64,000 bases of DNA from Atlantibacter hermannii (GCF_009907385.1 NZ_JAAATR010000036.1:58778-122777); one strand, 5' to 3'; shown: positions 53,198-64,000, numbered from the stretch's first letter. Numbers and translations are program-made. Notes: a model not told the origin generated them from the letters alone.

Positions 53198-53231
53198 CGG
53201 CTCCCGGCTCGGATTAACGAGCCGGGAGCCG
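53198..53231. terminator. 14-bp perfect hairpin between convergent kpdD and mutS
   Basis: CGGCTCCCGGCTCG (53198-53211) pairs perfectly with CGAGCCGGGAGCCG (53218-53231) around GATTAA. T-runs are weak, but stem strength and place between two converging stops indicate a bidirectional terminator. Confidence 0.8.
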
Positions 53232-53238
53232 ATGTTTA

Positions 53239-55806
53239 CTAGACCAGATTTTTCAGACGATAGATCCACTCCAGCGCCTGACGGGGCGACAACGAGTCGG
53301 GGTCGAGGGCTTCCAGCGCCTCTACTGCGGGACTGGTTTCTTCTGCTGCAGTCAGCAGCGACATCTGCGTACCGTCGATCTGCGTGGCGGATGCGTTACC
53401 TGACAGGTTTTCCAGTTCGCGCAACTTCTGACGGGCGCGTTTAATCACCTCTTTCGGCACACCCGCCAGCGCCGCTACCGCCAGGCCATAGCTCTTACTG
53501 GCGGCGCCTTCCTGCACCGAATGCATAAACGCGATGGTGTCGCCATGCTCAATGGCGTCAAGATGCACGTTAGCAACACCCTCCATTTTTTCAGGCAGCG
53601 TGGTGAGCTCAAAATAGTGCGTCGCAAACAGGGTAAACGCCTTGATCCGGTTCGCCAGGTTTTCCGCGCAGGCCCACGCCAGAGACAGGCCGTCGTAAGT
53701 GGATGTACCGCGACCAATCTCATCCATCAGCACCAGGCTGTATTCGGTAGCGTTGTGCAGAATGTTGGCGGTTTCGGTCATTTCAACCATGAATGTTGAA
53801 CGGCCAGACGCCAGGTCGTCCGCTGCGCCAACGCGGGTAAAAATACGGTCGATGGGGCCGATCTCCGCCTGAGTGGCGGGCACATAGCTGCCGATACAGG
53901 CCATCAGCACGATCAGCGCGGTCTGGCGCATATAGGTGCTTTTTCCGCCCATGTTAGGGCCGGTAATTATCAGCATCTTGCGCTGGGCAGACAGCGCAAG
54001 CGGGTTGGCGATAAAGGGTTCGTTAAGCACCCGTTCCACAACGGGATGACGCCCTTCGACGATATTGATGCCGGGCTTGTCGCTGAGGGTTGGGCAGCAA
54101 TAATTCAGGGTTAACGCGCGTTCAGCCAGGTTAACCAGGACGTCCAGCTCCGCTAACGCACTGGCGCTTTGCTGCAATTCAGCCAGGTGCGGCAGCAGTA
54201 TATCGAATAACTGGTCATAGAGCTGTTTTTCCAGCGACAACGCTTTCCCTTTGGAGGTAAGGACTTTGTCTTCGTACTCTTTTAACTCAGGAATGATGTA
54301 GCGCTCGGCGTTTTTCAGCGTTTGACGGCGCACGTAATTCATCGGCACCAGATGGCTTTGCCCGCGGCTAACCTGAATGTAATAACCGTGCACCGCGTTA
54401 AAACCGACCTTTAGCGTATCCAGCCCAAGTTTTTCGCGCTCGCGGATTTCAAGGCGGTCAAGGTAATCCGTTGCGCCGTCCGCCAGCGCGCGCCACTCGT
54501 CCAGCTCTTCGTGATAGCCGGGTGCGATCACTCCGCCGTCGCGGATCAGCACCGGCGGAGAATCAATGATGGCGCGCTCCAGCAGCGAACGCAGCTCGCT
54601 GAATTCGCCCATGTTTTGGCGCAGGGTTTGCACATACTCACTGTCGATGTCGCCCAGCAGTTCGTTCAGTAACGGTAATTGCTGGAAGGCATGGCGCATA
54701 CGCGCTAAGTCGCGGGGCCGCGCGGTGCGCAACGCCAGGCGCGCCAGAATACGTTCAAGATCGCCCACCTGGCGCAGCACAGGCTGAAGTTCACTGGTGC
54801 GATCCATCAGCGCGGCAATGGTTTGCTGACGCGAGCGTAATGTTTCGTGATTGCGCACCGGCATATGCAGCCAGCGTTTCAGCATACGGCTACCCATCGG
54901 CGTGACGGTGCCATCCAGCACGGAAGCCACGGTATTTTCAACGCCGCCGCTCAAATTCAGGGTGATTTCCAGATTACGACGCGTGGCGGCATCCATGATG
55001 ATGCTGTCCTGCTGGCGCTCCATGGTAATGGAGCGAATATGAGGCAGGGCGGTACGCTGAGTATCTTTTACGTACTGGAGCAGGCAACCAGCGGCGCACA
55101 GCCCGTGCGGCGCGTTTTCCACGCCAAAGCCTGTCAGGTCCCGGGTGCCGAACTGCATATTTAACTGCTGGCGCGCGGTATCGATTTCGAATTCCCAGAG
55201 CGGACGGCGGCGTAAACCACGACGGCCTTCAATCAGCGACATTTCGGCAAAATCTTCGGCGTACAGCAATTCCGCCGGATTGGTACGCTGAAGTTCTGCA
55301 GCCATGGTTTCCCGATCCTGCGGTTCGCTCAGACGGAACCGGCCAGAACTGATGTCCAGCGTGGCATAGCCAAATCCTTTACTGTCCTGCCAGAGTGCAG
55401 CGAGCAGGTTATCCTGGCGCTCCTGCAACAGCGCTTCGTCGCTGATGGTGCCAGGCGTCACGATGCGGACTACTTTGCGTTCAACCGGTCCTTTAGTGGT
55501 GGCGGGATCGCCGATTTGTTCGCAGATCGCCACCGATTCGCCAAGATTGACCAGCTTCGCCAGATAGTTTTCTACCGCATGATGGGGGACGCCCGCCATT
55601 GGGATGGGCTCGCCTGCCGATGCGCCGCGTTTGGTCAGCGAAATATCCAGCAACTGCGACGCGCGTTTCGCATCATCGTAAAACAGCTCATAGAAATCGC
55701 CCATTCGGTAGAAAAGCAGGATTTCCGGATGCTGTGATTTGAGACGCAGGTACTGCTGCATCATTGGCGTGTGGTCGGTAAAGTCCTTGTCAGTAGACTC
55801 AATCAT
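53239..55806 (-). CDS. mutS: DNA mismatch repair protein MutS
   Basis: The 855-residue protein recognises mismatches. The mismatch-reading Phe-x-Glu is in [10 protein letters not shown] (Phe38, Glu40). Connector, lever and clamp domains follow, then the ATPase with Walker [10 protein letters not shown] and the [12 protein letters not shown] segment, and the C-terminal tetramer part. Full length (E. coli 853) and intact, so no mutator defect is visible. Confidence 0.98.
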   Translation of the reverse strand: MIESTDKDFTDHTPMMQQYLRLKSQHPEILLFYRMGDFYELFYDDAKRASQLLDISLTKRGASAGEPIPMAGVPHHAVENYLAKLVNLGESVAICEQIGDPATTKGPVERKVVRIVTPGTISDEALLQERQDNLLAALWQDSKGFGYATLDISSGRFRLSEPQDRETMAAELQRTNPAELLYAEDFAEMSLIEGRRGLRRRPLWEFEIDTARQQLNMQFGTRDLTGFGVENAPHGLCAAGCLLQYVKDTQRTALPHIRSITMERQQDSIIMDAATRRNLEITLNLSGGVENTVASVLDGTVTPMGSRMLKRWLHMPVRNHETLRSRQQTIAALMDRTSELQPVLRQVGDLERILARLALRTARPRDLARMRHAFQQLPLLNELLGDIDSEYVQTLRQNMGEFSELRSLLERAIIDSPPVLIRDGGVIAPGYHEELDEWRALADGATDYLDRLEIREREKLGLDTLKVGFNAVHGYYIQVSRGQSHLVPMNYVRRQTLKNAERYIIPELKEYEDKVLTSKGKALSLEKQLYDQLFDILLPHLAELQQSASALAELDVLVNLAERALTLNYCCPTLSDKPGINIVEGRHPVVERVLNEPFIANPLALSAQRKMLIITGPNMGGKSTYMRQTALIVLMACIGSYVPATQAEIGPIDRIFTRVGAADDLASGRSTFMVEMTETANILHNATEYSLVLMDEIGRGTSTYDGLSLAWACAENLANRIKAFTLFATHYFELTTLPEKMEGVANVHLDAIEHGDTIAFMHSVQEGAASKSYGLAVAALAGVPKEVIKRARQKLRELENLSGNASATQIDGTQMSLLTAAEETSPAVEALEALDPDSLSPRQALEWIYRLKNLV

Positions 55807-56018
55807 CTGATTTAGCTCGTTTTAAATCGCACAGCGGGGAAAATGAAGTGTGCACATCTTAACACTCTTTTTTAGTGTGATTCACCCGGGGCGGCGGGTG
55901 ACTTACGACGCCACGTTACCAGAAGCCCGGCAAAGGTTGTAAACGCATTTGTTGAGAAAAAAGCATTCTTGCGAGGTAACGTCAGAAAGCATGACGAGCA
56001 TGAAAGGCGTTTGTAGCT

Positions 56019-56064
56019 GGGTTACGCGCTAACCCGGAAAGATGATGCGGCGGGGCGCATCATC
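56019..56064 (-). terminator. Two hairpins downstream of cueP
   Basis: On the minus strand, GATGATGCG/CGCATCATC (56041-56064, 9 bp perfect) is followed by TTT, and then GGGTTA/TAACCC (56019-56035). They probably terminate cueP. The remaining 55807-56018 is the mutS upstream region, with a weak ACACT/AGTGT hairpin near 55860. Confidence 0.65.
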
Positions 56065-56077
56065 TCTTGAGACTGGA

Positions 56078-56614
56078 TTATAGCTTCACCGTGGTCAGGC
56101 AGGTCTGGCTATCGCTGTTGGTGCTGATGGGCGATGAGGCGGTTTTCCCCTGATAGCTGACTTCCAGCGTCCCTTGCATATCACGGGGCAGCCACAGGCC
56201 AACAAAACCGTTCTGATAGCTCTTCACGTTTTTTTTCAGCACCACGTTGCCTTTGAGGTCGGTGACTTTGACATCAAACGTGGTGTTAGGCATTTCGCCC
56301 TGGCAACCCGACAAACTGTGGTTAAAGCATGGGTGCGTCTGGTGCTCGTAAGGTGCGACGGAGAGGTAGAATTTATCCGCTAACGGGAACGCGAAAGCCT
56401 GTTTACCATCGGACAACGTTAATTCGCTGCTGGTGATGGAGGCACTAAAAGGCAACGGACGCGCTTGCGGATTCTGGTCGATAGCTTCCACGATTTGCCG
56501 GGTGTTTTTACCCGTCAGCCCATATTGAGCTAAAAAGTCAGTTTGCGATGTTGCCGCCAGGGCGGAACCGGAAATAGCAATGCCGAGTAAAGAAAGCAGT
56601 AGTGTGCGACGCAT
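56078..56614 (-). CDS. cueP: Periplasmic copper-resistance protein CueP
   Basis: The 178-residue protein has a signal peptide (MRRTLLLSLLGIAISGSALA) and a cysteine-bearing mature part: HPCFNHSLSGCQGEM and a C-terminal QTCLTTVKL. This fits CueP, a periplasmic copper-binding protein of Salmonella that helps copper resistance and supplies SodC. The frame extends upstream to 56692, but that would run across the promoter. The ATG at 56614 follows AAAGGAAA. E. coli lacks cueP. Confidence 0.87.
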   Translation of the reverse strand: MRRTLLLSLLGIAISGSALAATSQTDFLAQYGLTGKNTRQIVEAIDQNPQARPLPFSASITSSELTLSDGKQAFAFPLADKFYLSVAPYEHQTHPCFNHSLSGCQGEMPNTTFDVKVTDLKGNVVLKKNVKSYQNGFVGLWLPRDMQGTLEVSYQGKTASSPISTNSDSQTCLTTVKL

Positions 56615-56646
56615 GATAATTTCCTTTGGGAATAATTTGTCATCAG

Positions 56647-56677
56647 ACTCTAAACCTTCCCCTAAGGGGAGAGTCAA
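56647..56677 (-). promoter_or_regulatory. CueR-type (MerR family) promoter of cueP
   Basis: On the minus strand, TTGACT (56672-56677) and TAGAGT (56647-56652) are 19 bases apart, the long spacer typical of MerR-family promoters. The spacer contains CTCCCCTTAGGGGAAGG, a near-palindrome like CueR and GolS operators. Copper- or gold-responsive activation is therefore predicted. The start site would be about 26 bases before the cueP ATG. Confidence 0.8.
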
Positions 56678-56866
56678 AAGCGCGCCACCCAAAGTTGTGT
56701 AAGGTTTTGTATGGGCTCAAATTTATTTGATTTTAGTCAATTTTTTACCCGGGAAATCCGCCGCTTTGATTCCGATAATTTCCCATACTGGCTTACCGCG
56801 CTTCGCCTCCTGCGCTGAATGTTCTACCATGATATTCACTCGTTTGATTTGCTTTATGGACAACTC

Positions 56867-57955
56867 ATGATTAAGCGTCGTTATGCTGCTCTTTTACCTC
56901 TGCTGGTACTGCTTTCCGCATGCAGCAGTAAACCTAAAACCACCCCGGAAACTGCCGCCCCTCAGACTGCGGGTACCCCGCAAGGCAGATTTTTACTTCA
57001 GCCGCAGCATGATGTTTATCTTTCCAGCGGTGATTTCGCCAATAATCCCAACGCTGAAAAATTTATCGACATGATGGTCAGCAAGCACGGTTTTAACCGT
57101 CAACAGCTTCATGACGTGCTTTCTCAGGCCAAACGGCTGGACTATGTGCTGCGCCTGATGGACAGGCAAGCGCCGACGACGCTGCCGCCAACCGGGCCTA
57201 ACGGGGCCTGGCTGCGTTATCGGGATAAATTCATTACCCCGGATAACGTCCAGAACGGCGTTGTTTTCTGGAATCAGTATCAGGACGCGCTAAATCGCGC
57301 CTTTATGGTGTACGGCGTGCCGCCGGAAATTATTGTCGGCATTATTGGTGTAGAAACTCGCTGGGGACGCGTCATGGGCAAAACCCGCATACTGGATGCG
57401 CTGGCGACGCTCTCGTTCGCCTACCCGCGTCGTGCCGAGTATTTCTCCAGCGAACTGGAAACCTTTTTGCTGATGTCGCGTGACGAAGGCGACGACCCGC
57501 TGGAACTGAAAGGATCGTTTGCCGGCGCGATGGGCTACGGGCAGTTCATGCCGTCCTCGTATAAAGAGTATGCTGTTGATTTTAATGGTGACGGCCATAT
57601 CAATCTCTGGGACCCGGTGGACGCCATTGGCAGCGTGGCGAACTACTTCAAAGCGCACGGTTGGGAGAAAGGCGAGCCGGTTGCCGTGCAGGCCAACGGG
57701 GAAGCACCCGGTTTAGAGAACGGCTTTAAAACGAAATACTCACCGGCGCAACTGGCGGCGGCGGGCTTAACGCCGCAACAGCCGCTGGGTAATCATTCTC
57801 AGGTCAGTTTGCTGCGCCTGGATATCGGGACGCGCTATCAGTACTGGTACGGTTTGCCTAACTTTTACACCATTACTCGCTATAACCACAGCACGCACTA
57901 TGCCATGGCGGTATGGCAACTCGGCCAGGCGGTGGCGATGGCACGTGTCCAGTAA
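56867..57955 (+). CDS. mltB: Lytic murein transglycosylase B (MltB)
   Basis: The 362-residue outer membrane lipoprotein cleaves peptidoglycan. The lipobox LLSAC ends a short signal peptide at about residue 19. The catalytic Glu is in IIGVETRWGRVMGKTRILDA, and GSFAGAMGYGQFMPSSYK is conserved. The ATG at 56867 gives the family N-terminus; a longer in-frame start at 56819 is unlikely. In E. coli a large block of hyc/hyp/nor/srl genes lies between mutS and mltB; it is absent here. Confidence 0.96.
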   Translation: MIKRRYAALLPLLVLLSACSSKPKTTPETAAPQTAGTPQGRFLLQPQHDVYLSSGDFANNPNAEKFIDMMVSKHGFNRQQLHDVLSQAKRLDYVLRLMDRQAPTTLPPTGPNGAWLRYRDKFITPDNVQNGVVFWNQYQDALNRAFMVYGVPPEIIVGIIGVETRWGRVMGKTRILDALATLSFAYPRRAEYFSSELETFLLMSRDEGDDPLELKGSFAGAMGYGQFMPSSYKEYAVDFNGDGHINLWDPVDAIGSVANYFKAHGWEKGEPVAVQANGEAPGLENGFKTKYSPAQLAAAGLTPQQPLGNHSQVSLLRLDIGTRYQYWYGLPNFYTITRYNHSTHYAMAVWQLGQAVAMARVQ

Positions 57956-58004
57956 CGAGATTCTGGAATCGTTCTCGTAAAGATAAAATGTAATCACTGA
58001 AAAA

Positions 58005-58034
58005 GGGCAGTGCGCGTTGCTAAGCGCATTGCCC
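58005..58034. terminator. Hairpin upstream of pncC with a minus-strand T-run
   Basis: GGGCAGTGCGC (58005-58015) pairs with GCGCATTGCCC (58024-58034), with one G-U pair. On the minus strand it is followed by TTTTTCA, so it would terminate leftward transcription. On the plus strand, after mltB, the stem lacks a T-run. Confidence 0.6.
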
Positions 58035-58054
58035 TCACTACAATTGGAGCCGTG

Positions 58055-58548
58055 ATGACAGACGATGAACTGAAGCAATTGAGCAAATCAGTGGGCGAGG
58101 CGTTAAAGCAGCAGGGCGCGACAGTGACGACCGCTGAATCCTGCACCGGCGGCTGGGTTGCAAAAGCGATTACCGATATTGCGGGCAGCTCCGCCTGGTT
58201 TGAACGCGGTTTTGTCACCTACAGTAACGAAGCCAAGGCGCAGATGATTGGCGTTGACGCCGACACGCTTAATCAGCACGGCGCCGTCAGCGAACCGGTG
58301 GTGATCCAGATGGCGCAGGGCGCGCTTGCCGCCGCCAATGCCAGCTATGCGGTATCCATTAGCGGCATCGCCGGGCCGGACGGCGGCAGCGAACAAAAGC
58401 CAGTGGGCACGGTGTGGTTTGGGTTCGCCAGCCGCCGGGGCGACAGCTTCACGCGTCATGAATGCTTCAGCGGAGACCGCGATGCGGTGCGGCGTCAGGC
58501 CACGGTTTATGCATTAAAAACGCTCTGGCAACATTTTCTACAAAAGGC

Positions 58549-58552
<4 letters not shown>
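58055..58552 (+). CDS. pncC: Nicotinamide-nucleotide amidase PncC
   Basis: The 165-residue CinA C-terminal-type enzyme deamidates NMN to nicotinate mononucleotide for NAD recycling. Motifs are TTAESCTGGWVAKAI, with the likely catalytic Ser, and SGIAGPDGGSEQKPVGTVW. The ATG at 58055 follows TTGGAG and gives the exact family length; the frame to 58010 crosses a hairpin. Its stop codon overlaps the recA promoter. Confidence 0.95.
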
Positions 58553-59706
<1,154 letters not shown>

Positions 59707-59711
59707 TAGAC

Positions 59712-59735
59712 AGGGCTGCCCAGGCAGCCCTTTTT
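59712..59735 (+). terminator. Intrinsic terminator between recA and recX
   Basis: AGGGCTGCC (59712-59720) pairs with GGCAGCCCT, followed by five T's (59731-59735). As in E. coli, recX is then expressed partly by readthrough. Confidence 0.93.
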
Positions 59736-59757
59736 CATTACTGACGCCTGAATAACT

Positions 59758-60261
59758 ATGACTGAACGTTCTCCCCGCCGCTCGGTATATGCACGTCTAT
59801 GCGACCGGGCAACCCGTTTACTTGCCATGCGCGATCACAGCGAGCAAGAGCTGCGTCGCAAGCTGGCAGCGCCATTTATGGTGAAATCGCCCCAGGATCA
59901 GGTTGAGTCAATCTCCCCTGAAGACGTCGAAAACGTGATTCGCTGGTGTTATGAACACAACTGGCTTGATGACGCGAACTTTGCGGGTCGTTATATCGCG
60001 AGCCGGGCGCGCAAAGGGTATGGCCCACAGCGTATCCGCCAGGAATTACAGCAAAAAGGGCTGAGCCGCGAACACTGCGACGCCGCGTTCCGTGCAAGTG
60101 ACGTCGACTGGCAGCAAATTACCTGGGATATCGCGGTGCGTAAATTTGGCGAACCGTTGCCGCTAACTTATCCCGATAAGGTAAAAGTGCAGCGATTTTT
60201 GCTGTACAGAGGCTTCCTGATGGAGGATATCCAGGAGATATACCGAAATTTTGCCCGTTGA
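59758..60261 (+). CDS. recX: RecA regulatory protein RecX
   Basis: The 167-residue alpha-helical protein inhibits RecA filament growth. It has the three-helix repeats of the family: [12 protein letters not shown], then [20 protein letters not shown], then [18 protein letters not shown] at the end. It lies 51 bases after recA, behind the terminator. Confidence 0.95.
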   Translation: MTERSPRRSVYARLCDRATRLLAMRDHSEQELRRKLAAPFMVKSPQDQVESISPEDVENVIRWCYEHNWLDDANFAGRYIASRARKGYGPQRIRQELQQKGLSREHCDAAFRASDVDWQQITWDIAVRKFGEPLPLTYPDKVKVQRFLLYRGFLMEDIQEIYRNFAR

Positions 60262-60399
60262 GCGCATACTGGATTTTACTTCCCTCCTCAGAAAACTTAT
60301 CTTATTCCCACTTTTTTCCCGTCAGGGCGGACAGAGATTCACCAGTCGGTTTATCATGTCCGGCTTACGACAATTCGTTAGCTTGATTTCAGGATAATT

Positions 60400-63030
60400 A
60401 TGAGCAAGAGCACCGCTGAGATCCGTCAGGCGTTTCTCGATTTTTTCCACAGTAAAGGACATCAGGTAGTTGCCAGCAGCTCTCTGGTCCCTAATAACGA
60501 TCCCACTCTGCTGTTTACCAACGCCGGGATGAACCAGTTCAAGGATGTTTTCCTTGGTCTCGATAAGCGTAATTATTCCCGCGCAACGACCGCGCAGCGC
60601 TGCGTGCGTGCGGGTGGTAAACACAACGATCTGGAAAACGTCGGTTACACCGCTCGTCACCACACCTTCTTCGAAATGCTGGGTAACTTCAGTTTCGGTG
60701 ACTATTTTAAACATGATGCTATCCAGTACGCCTGGGAGTTATTGACCGGCGAGCAGTGGTTTAACCTGCCTAAAGACCGCTTATGGGTCACCGTTTACGA
60801 GAGCGACGACGAAGCCTACGAAATCTGGGAAAAAGAAGTGGGTATCCCGCGCGAACGCATTATTCGTATCGGCGATAACAAAGGCGCGGCTTACGCTTCT
60901 GATAACTTCTGGCAGATGGGCGATACCGGCCCGTGCGGTCCGTGTACCGAAATTTTCTTCGACCACGGCGATCATATCTGGGGTGGCCCTCCGGGAAGCC
61001 CGGAAGAGGACGGTGATCGCTATATCGAAATCTGGAATATCGTGTTCATGCAGTTCAACCGCCAGGCTGACGGCACCATGGAACCGCTGCCGAAACCGTC
61101 TGTTGATACCGGTATGGGGCTGGAGCGTATTGCGGCGGTGCTGCAACATGTTAACTCCAACTATGAAATCGATCTGTTCCGCGATCTGATTCAGGCGGTG
61201 GCGAAAGAAACCGGCGCGACCGATTTGAGCAACAAATCCCTGCGCGTTATCGCTGACCACATCCGTTCCTGCGCATTCCTGATTGCCGATGGGGTTATCC
61301 CGTCCAATGAAAACCGTGGCTATGTGCTGCGCCGCATCATTCGTCGCGCAATCCGTCACGGCAACATGCTGGGCGCGAAGGACACCTTCTTCTACAAACT
61401 GGTTGGCCCGTTAATTAGCGTCATGGGTTCCGCCGGTGAAGATCTCAAACGCCAGCAGGCGCAGGTTGAGCAAATTCTGAAAACTGAAGAAGAGCAGTTT
61501 GCCCGTACGCTTGAGCGTGGCCTGGCGCTGCTGGATGAAGAACTGGCGAAACTCTCCGGCGACACGCTGGACGGTGAAACCGCATTCCGCCTGTATGACA
61601 CTTACGGATTCCCGGTGGATTTAACCGCTGACGTCTGCCGTGAGCGTAACATCAAAGTTGACGAAGCGGGCTTTGAAGCCGCCATGGAAGCGCAGCGCCG
61701 TCGCGCGCGTGAATCCAGCGGTTTTGGCGCTGACTACAACGCCATGATCCGCGTTGAAGGCGCATCCGAGTTTAAAGGCTACGACCATGTCGAACTGACC
61801 GGCAAGGTGACTGCGCTATTTGTTGACGGCAAAGCTGTTGAGCAAATTGCTGCAGGCGAGCAGGCGGTAGTGATCCTCAACGAAACCCCGTTCTATGCGG
61901 AATCCGGCGGCCAGGTTGGCGATCGCGGCGAGCTGCTGGGCAATGGTTTTGCTTTCGCTGTGGAAGATACCCAGAAGTATGGTCAGGCGATTGGTCATAT
62001 CGGCAAACTGACCAGCGGCGTATTGAAAGTGGGCGAGGGCGTAAAAGCGCAGGTAGACGAAGCGCGTCGTGCGCGCATCCGCCTGAATCACTCCGCTACC
62101 CACTTAATGCATGCGGCGCTGCGCCAGGTTCTGGGCACCCACGTCGCGCAGAAAGGCTCGCTGGTTAACGATAAAGGCCTGCGTTTTGACTTCTCCCATT
62201 TCGAAGCCATGAAGCCGGAAGAGATCCGCGCGGTGGAAGATTTGGTGAACGCGCAAATCCGTCGCAACTTGCCGATTGAAACGCAGGTGATGGATCTGGA
62301 AGCCGCCAAAGCGAAAGGCGCAATGGCGCTGTTCGGCGAGAAATATGACGAACGCGTGCGCGTGCTGAGCATGGGCGATTTCTCCACCGAACTGTGCGGC
62401 GGTATCCATGCCGCGCGTACCGGTGATATCGGCCTGTTCCGCATCGTTGCCGAGTCTGGCACTGCGGCGGGCGTGCGTCGTATTGAAGCGGTCACTGGCG
62501 AAGGCGCGCTGGCGCAGGTTCACGCGCAGAACGATCAGCTGCACGATATCGCACAGTTGCTCAAAGGCGACAGCCAGAACCTGAACGAGAAAGTTCGTGC
62601 AGTGATTGAGCGCACGCGTCAGCTTGAAAAAGAACTGCAGCAACTGAAGGAGCAGCAGGCCGTTCAGGAAAGCGCGAACCTCAGCAGCAAAGCCGTTGAT
62701 CTTAATGGCGTAAAACTGCTGGTCAGCGAACTGACCGGTATCGAACCGAAAATGCTGCGTACGATGGTTGATGACCTGAAAAACCAACTGGGTTCCACCG
62801 TTATCGTACTGGCGACCGTTGCCGATGCTAAGGTTTCTCTGATTGCGGGGGTCTCGAAAGATTTGACCGACCGTGTAAAAGCAGGCGAACTGATCGGGAT
62901 GGTAGCTTCGCAGGTTGGGGGTAAAGGCGGTGGACGTCCGGACATGGCGCAAGCCGGTGGTACGGATGCCCAGGCGTTGCCGGCAGCCCTTTCCAGCGTA
63001 GAAAACTGGGTCGCATCGCGACTCTCATAA
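60400..63030 (+). CDS. alaS: Alanyl-tRNA synthetase AlaS
   Basis: The 876-residue class II synthetase has the catalytic core at about 1-460 ([36 protein letters not shown]), the editing domain with [11 protein letters not shown] and [11 protein letters not shown] supplying the metal ligands, then a coiled coil and the C-Ala/DHH-associated domain with [15 protein letters not shown]. Full length. The 138-base gap after recX holds its promoter. Confidence 0.98.
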   Translation: MSKSTAEIRQAFLDFFHSKGHQVVASSSLVPNNDPTLLFTNAGMNQFKDVFLGLDKRNYSRATTAQRCVRAGGKHNDLENVGYTARHHTFFEMLGNFSFGDYFKHDAIQYAWELLTGEQWFNLPKDRLWVTVYESDDEAYEIWEKEVGIPRERIIRIGDNKGAAYASDNFWQMGDTGPCGPCTEIFFDHGDHIWGGPPGSPEEDGDRYIEIWNIVFMQFNRQADGTMEPLPKPSVDTGMGLERIAAVLQHVNSNYEIDLFRDLIQAVAKETGATDLSNKSLRVIADHIRSCAFLIADGVIPSNENRGYVLRRIIRRAIRHGNMLGAKDTFFYKLVGPLISVMGSAGEDLKRQQAQVEQILKTEEEQFARTLERGLALLDEELAKLSGDTLDGETAFRLYDTYGFPVDLTADVCRERNIKVDEAGFEAAMEAQRRRARESSGFGADYNAMIRVEGASEFKGYDHVELTGKVTALFVDGKAVEQIAAGEQAVVILNETPFYAESGGQVGDRGELLGNGFAFAVEDTQKYGQAIGHIGKLTSGVLKVGEGVKAQVDEARRARIRLNHSATHLMHAALRQVLGTHVAQKGSLVNDKGLRFDFSHFEAMKPEEIRAVEDLVNAQIRRNLPIETQVMDLEAAKAKGAMALFGEKYDERVRVLSMGDFSTELCGGIHAARTGDIGLFRIVAESGTAAGVRRIEAVTGEGALAQVHAQNDQLHDIAQLLKGDSQNLNEKVRAVIERTRQLEKELQQLKEQQAVQESANLSSKAVDLNGVKLLVSELTGIEPKMLRTMVDDLKNQLGSTVIVLATVADAKVSLIAGVSKDLTDRVKAGELIGMVASQVGGKGGGRPDMAQAGGTDAQALPAALSSVENWVASRLS

Positions 63031-63046
63031 TGAATAAGGTATAGGC

Positions 63047-63082
63047 AAAGGCGCTATAACAATCCGTTGTTATGGCGCCTTT
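63047..63082 (+). terminator. Intrinsic terminator after alaS
   Basis: A 16-bp stem (63047-63062 with 63067-63082, one G-U pair) with a TCCG loop ends in TTT and then CTCTCTCT. The arms begin AAAGGCGC and end GGCGCCTTT. Confidence 0.9.
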
Positions 63083-63396
63083 CTCTCTCTACCCATGTTA
63101 CCCCTTATTTCCCGTGTGTCAGTGAGCTGGCAGGTCTCATGAGTCGGTCGCAAAGAGGATGTTTGCGATAAGATGTAATGAGTTGTGGTGCTTTCTGTAG
63201 CATGGATGTGAACGGGTATATAACGATAAAGTCGGGTTGAAAATTTCTGGATCGGCTAAACTTAGGTTTAACAGAATGTGATGCCGTGACTGCTTACACT
63301 TTATGTGTTTGTCATCGCTTACTTTTTGGCGTTATATGATGGATAATGCCGGGATACAGAGAGACCCGACTCTTTTAATCTTTCAAGGAGCAAAGA
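63083..63396 (+). promoter_or_regulatory. csrA promoter and leader region
   Basis: This gene-free stretch lies between alaS and csrA. In E. coli it holds several csrA promoters and a leader bound by CsrA itself. Here GGA triplets occur at ATGGATAAT (about 63341) and in the ribosome site AAGGAGC (63386-63392), consistent with autoregulation. Individual promoters are not resolved. Confidence 0.6.
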
Positions 63397-63582
63397 ATGC
63401 TGATTCTGACTCGTCGAGTTGGTGAGACCCTCATGATTGGTGATGAGGTGACTGTAACGGTTCTTGGGGTAAAGGGTAACCAGGTACGCATTGGCGTAAA
63501 CGCCCCCAAAGAAGTTTCCGTACACCGTGAAGAGATCTACCAGCGTATCCAGGCTGAAAAATCGCAACAGTCCAGTTTCTAA
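63397..63582 (+). CDS. csrA: Carbon storage regulator CsrA
   Basis: The 61-residue RNA-binding dimer represses or activates messages with GGA motifs near the ribosome site. The N-terminus [16 protein letters not shown] with Arg6/Arg7, and [10 protein letters not shown] further on with the conserved Arg, are the RNA-contact regions. Same length as E. coli CsrA. CsrB (7.2 kb) and BarA (19.4 kb) in this window belong to the same circuit. Confidence 0.99.
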   Translation: MLILTRRVGETLMIGDEVTVTVLGVKGNQVRIGVNAPKEVSVHREEIYQRIQAEKSQQSSF

Positions 63583-63589
63583 AGATATC

Positions 63590-63613
63590 GCGTCTCGCTG
63601 CATGGCGAGACGC
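63590..63613 (+). terminator. Hairpin after csrA
   Basis: GCGTCTCGC (63590-63598) pairs perfectly with GCGAGACGC (63605-63613). The downstream tract AACTCCTCTTTTCC is pyrimidine-rich, so it is a probable terminator. Confidence 0.75.
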
Positions 63614-63786
63614 AACTCCTCTTTTCCTGCCTTTATTTTCTCTGACTTTCCCTTTCGACGTTGACTGTCGTACTACGCTTATGCCCCGTTTCTCTGCGGT
63701 TTCATGTTGATTAAACGCCTTTTTGTTGGCAAAGCAGACGAATTGCGCGTGAATTGTGCAAACGAAACAGAGTCGGGAAAAATTGT

Positions 63787-63814
63787 TTGACTTATAAGTC
63801 CCAGAAAGTAATAT
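63787..63814 (+). promoter_or_regulatory. Promoter of the tRNA operon
   Basis: TTGACT (63787-63792), a 16-base spacer and TAATAT (63809-63814) are followed by the GC-rich discriminator GTGCGCC, typical of stringently controlled stable RNA promoters. The remaining 63614-63786 shows no gene. Confidence 0.8.
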
Positions 63815-63875
63815 GTGCGCCACGCAGCGCCGATGAGCAGAAACAAGTTCTTCGGGGCACTCGAAAGAGGCGTGT

Positions 63876-63968
63876 GGTGAGGTGGCCGAGAGGCTGAAGG
63901 CGCTCCCCTGCTAAGGGAGTATGCGGTCAAAAGCTGCATCCGGGGTTCGAATCCCCGCCTCACCGCCA
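63876..63968 (+). tRNA. serV: tRNA-Ser(GCU)
   Basis: The 93-base sequence includes the encoded CCA. It folds as a class II tRNA: acceptor GGTGAGG/CCTCACC, anticodon loop with GCT at 63910-63912, a long variable arm (ATGCGGTC..GCTGCAT) and the T arm GGGGTTCGAATCCCC. It reads AGC/AGU codons. Position after csrA matches serV of E. coli. Confidence 0.98.
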
Positions 63969-63971
63969 TTT

Positions 63972-64000
63972 GCATCCGTAGCTCAGCTGGATAGAGTACT
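63972..64000 (+). tRNA. tRNA-Arg, 5' part only
   Basis: The first 29 bases (GCATCCGTAGCTCAGCTGGA onward) match the acceptor and D arm of the Arg(ACG) tRNAs that follow serV in enterics. The anticodon is beyond the window, so the identity rests on the 5' half and position. Confidence 0.85.

Noticed and set aside
56614..56692. Upstream extension of cueP (26 extra residues).
   Set aside because: The extension overlaps the predicted MerR-type promoter and would precede a canonical signal peptide; the internal ATG has a good ribosome site.

Overview
The window is a backbone segment of a Gram-negative enteric chromosome (Enterobacteriaceae). Gene content, order and protein sequences match the Escherichia/Salmonella xni-sdaBC to alaS-csrA segment, read in the opposite orientation to the usual E. 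coli map. Several features argue against E. coli itself. There is no mazEF between relA and mazG, no CRISPR-Cas between cysH and iap, a cysG gene heads cysDNC, kpdBCD-like genes and a MarR regulator lie between rpoS and mutS, and cueP sits between mutS and mltB where E. coli carries hyc/hyp/nor/srl genes. A Citrobacter, Enterobacter, Kluyvera, Cronobacter or Kosakonia-type organism fits; the sequence alone does not let me name the species.

Layout. 1-6.4 kb, minus strand: xni (cut by the window edge), sdaB and sdaC (serine catabolism and uptake), ppnN, queF. 6.4-9.2 kb: syd, the CsrB regulatory RNA, yqcC, truC, yqcA. 9.2-15 kb: the glucarate operon gudP-gudX-gudD followed by a garK-type glycerate kinase. 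15-19.4 kb: an accessory sugar island encoding a mannose-family PTS (EIIB, EIIC, EIID, EIIA), a GntR/HutC regulator and an AgaI-like amino-sugar-phosphate deaminase. 19.4-29.9 kb: barA, rlmD, relA, mazG, pyrG, eno. 29.9-32.7 kb: a GntP-family permease and the queuosine genes queE and queD. 33-43.4 kb: sulfate assimilation (cysJIH, then cysG-cysDNC), interrupted by a hok-like toxin gene and iap. 43.5-50.3 kb: ygbE, ftsB-ispD-ispF-truD-surE-pcm, nlpD, rpoS. 50.3-53.2 kb: MarR regulator and divergent kpdBCD-like decarboxylase genes. 53.2-64 kb: mutS, cueP, mltB, pncC, recA, recX, alaS, csrA, tRNA-Ser(GCU) and the start of a tRNA-Arg.

How the parts work together. BarA (kinase), CsrB (sponge RNA with an upstream UvrY-type box) and CsrA (the sponged protein) are three nodes of the Csr circuit in one window. 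PyrG, Eno, RelA and RpoS link central metabolism and stress. The two cys blocks carry sulfate activation, PAPS and sulfite reduction, and siroheme synthesis for CysI. QueE, QueD and QueF are three steps of queuosine precursor synthesis.

Most of the window is conserved housekeeping. The most likely sites of less-described biology are the PTS/deaminase island with a perfect palindrome upstream, the GntP permease with two separated UxuR/ExuR-like half-sites, the structured terminator-like leader of queD, and a hok-type toxin frame that has lost its usual stop codon.
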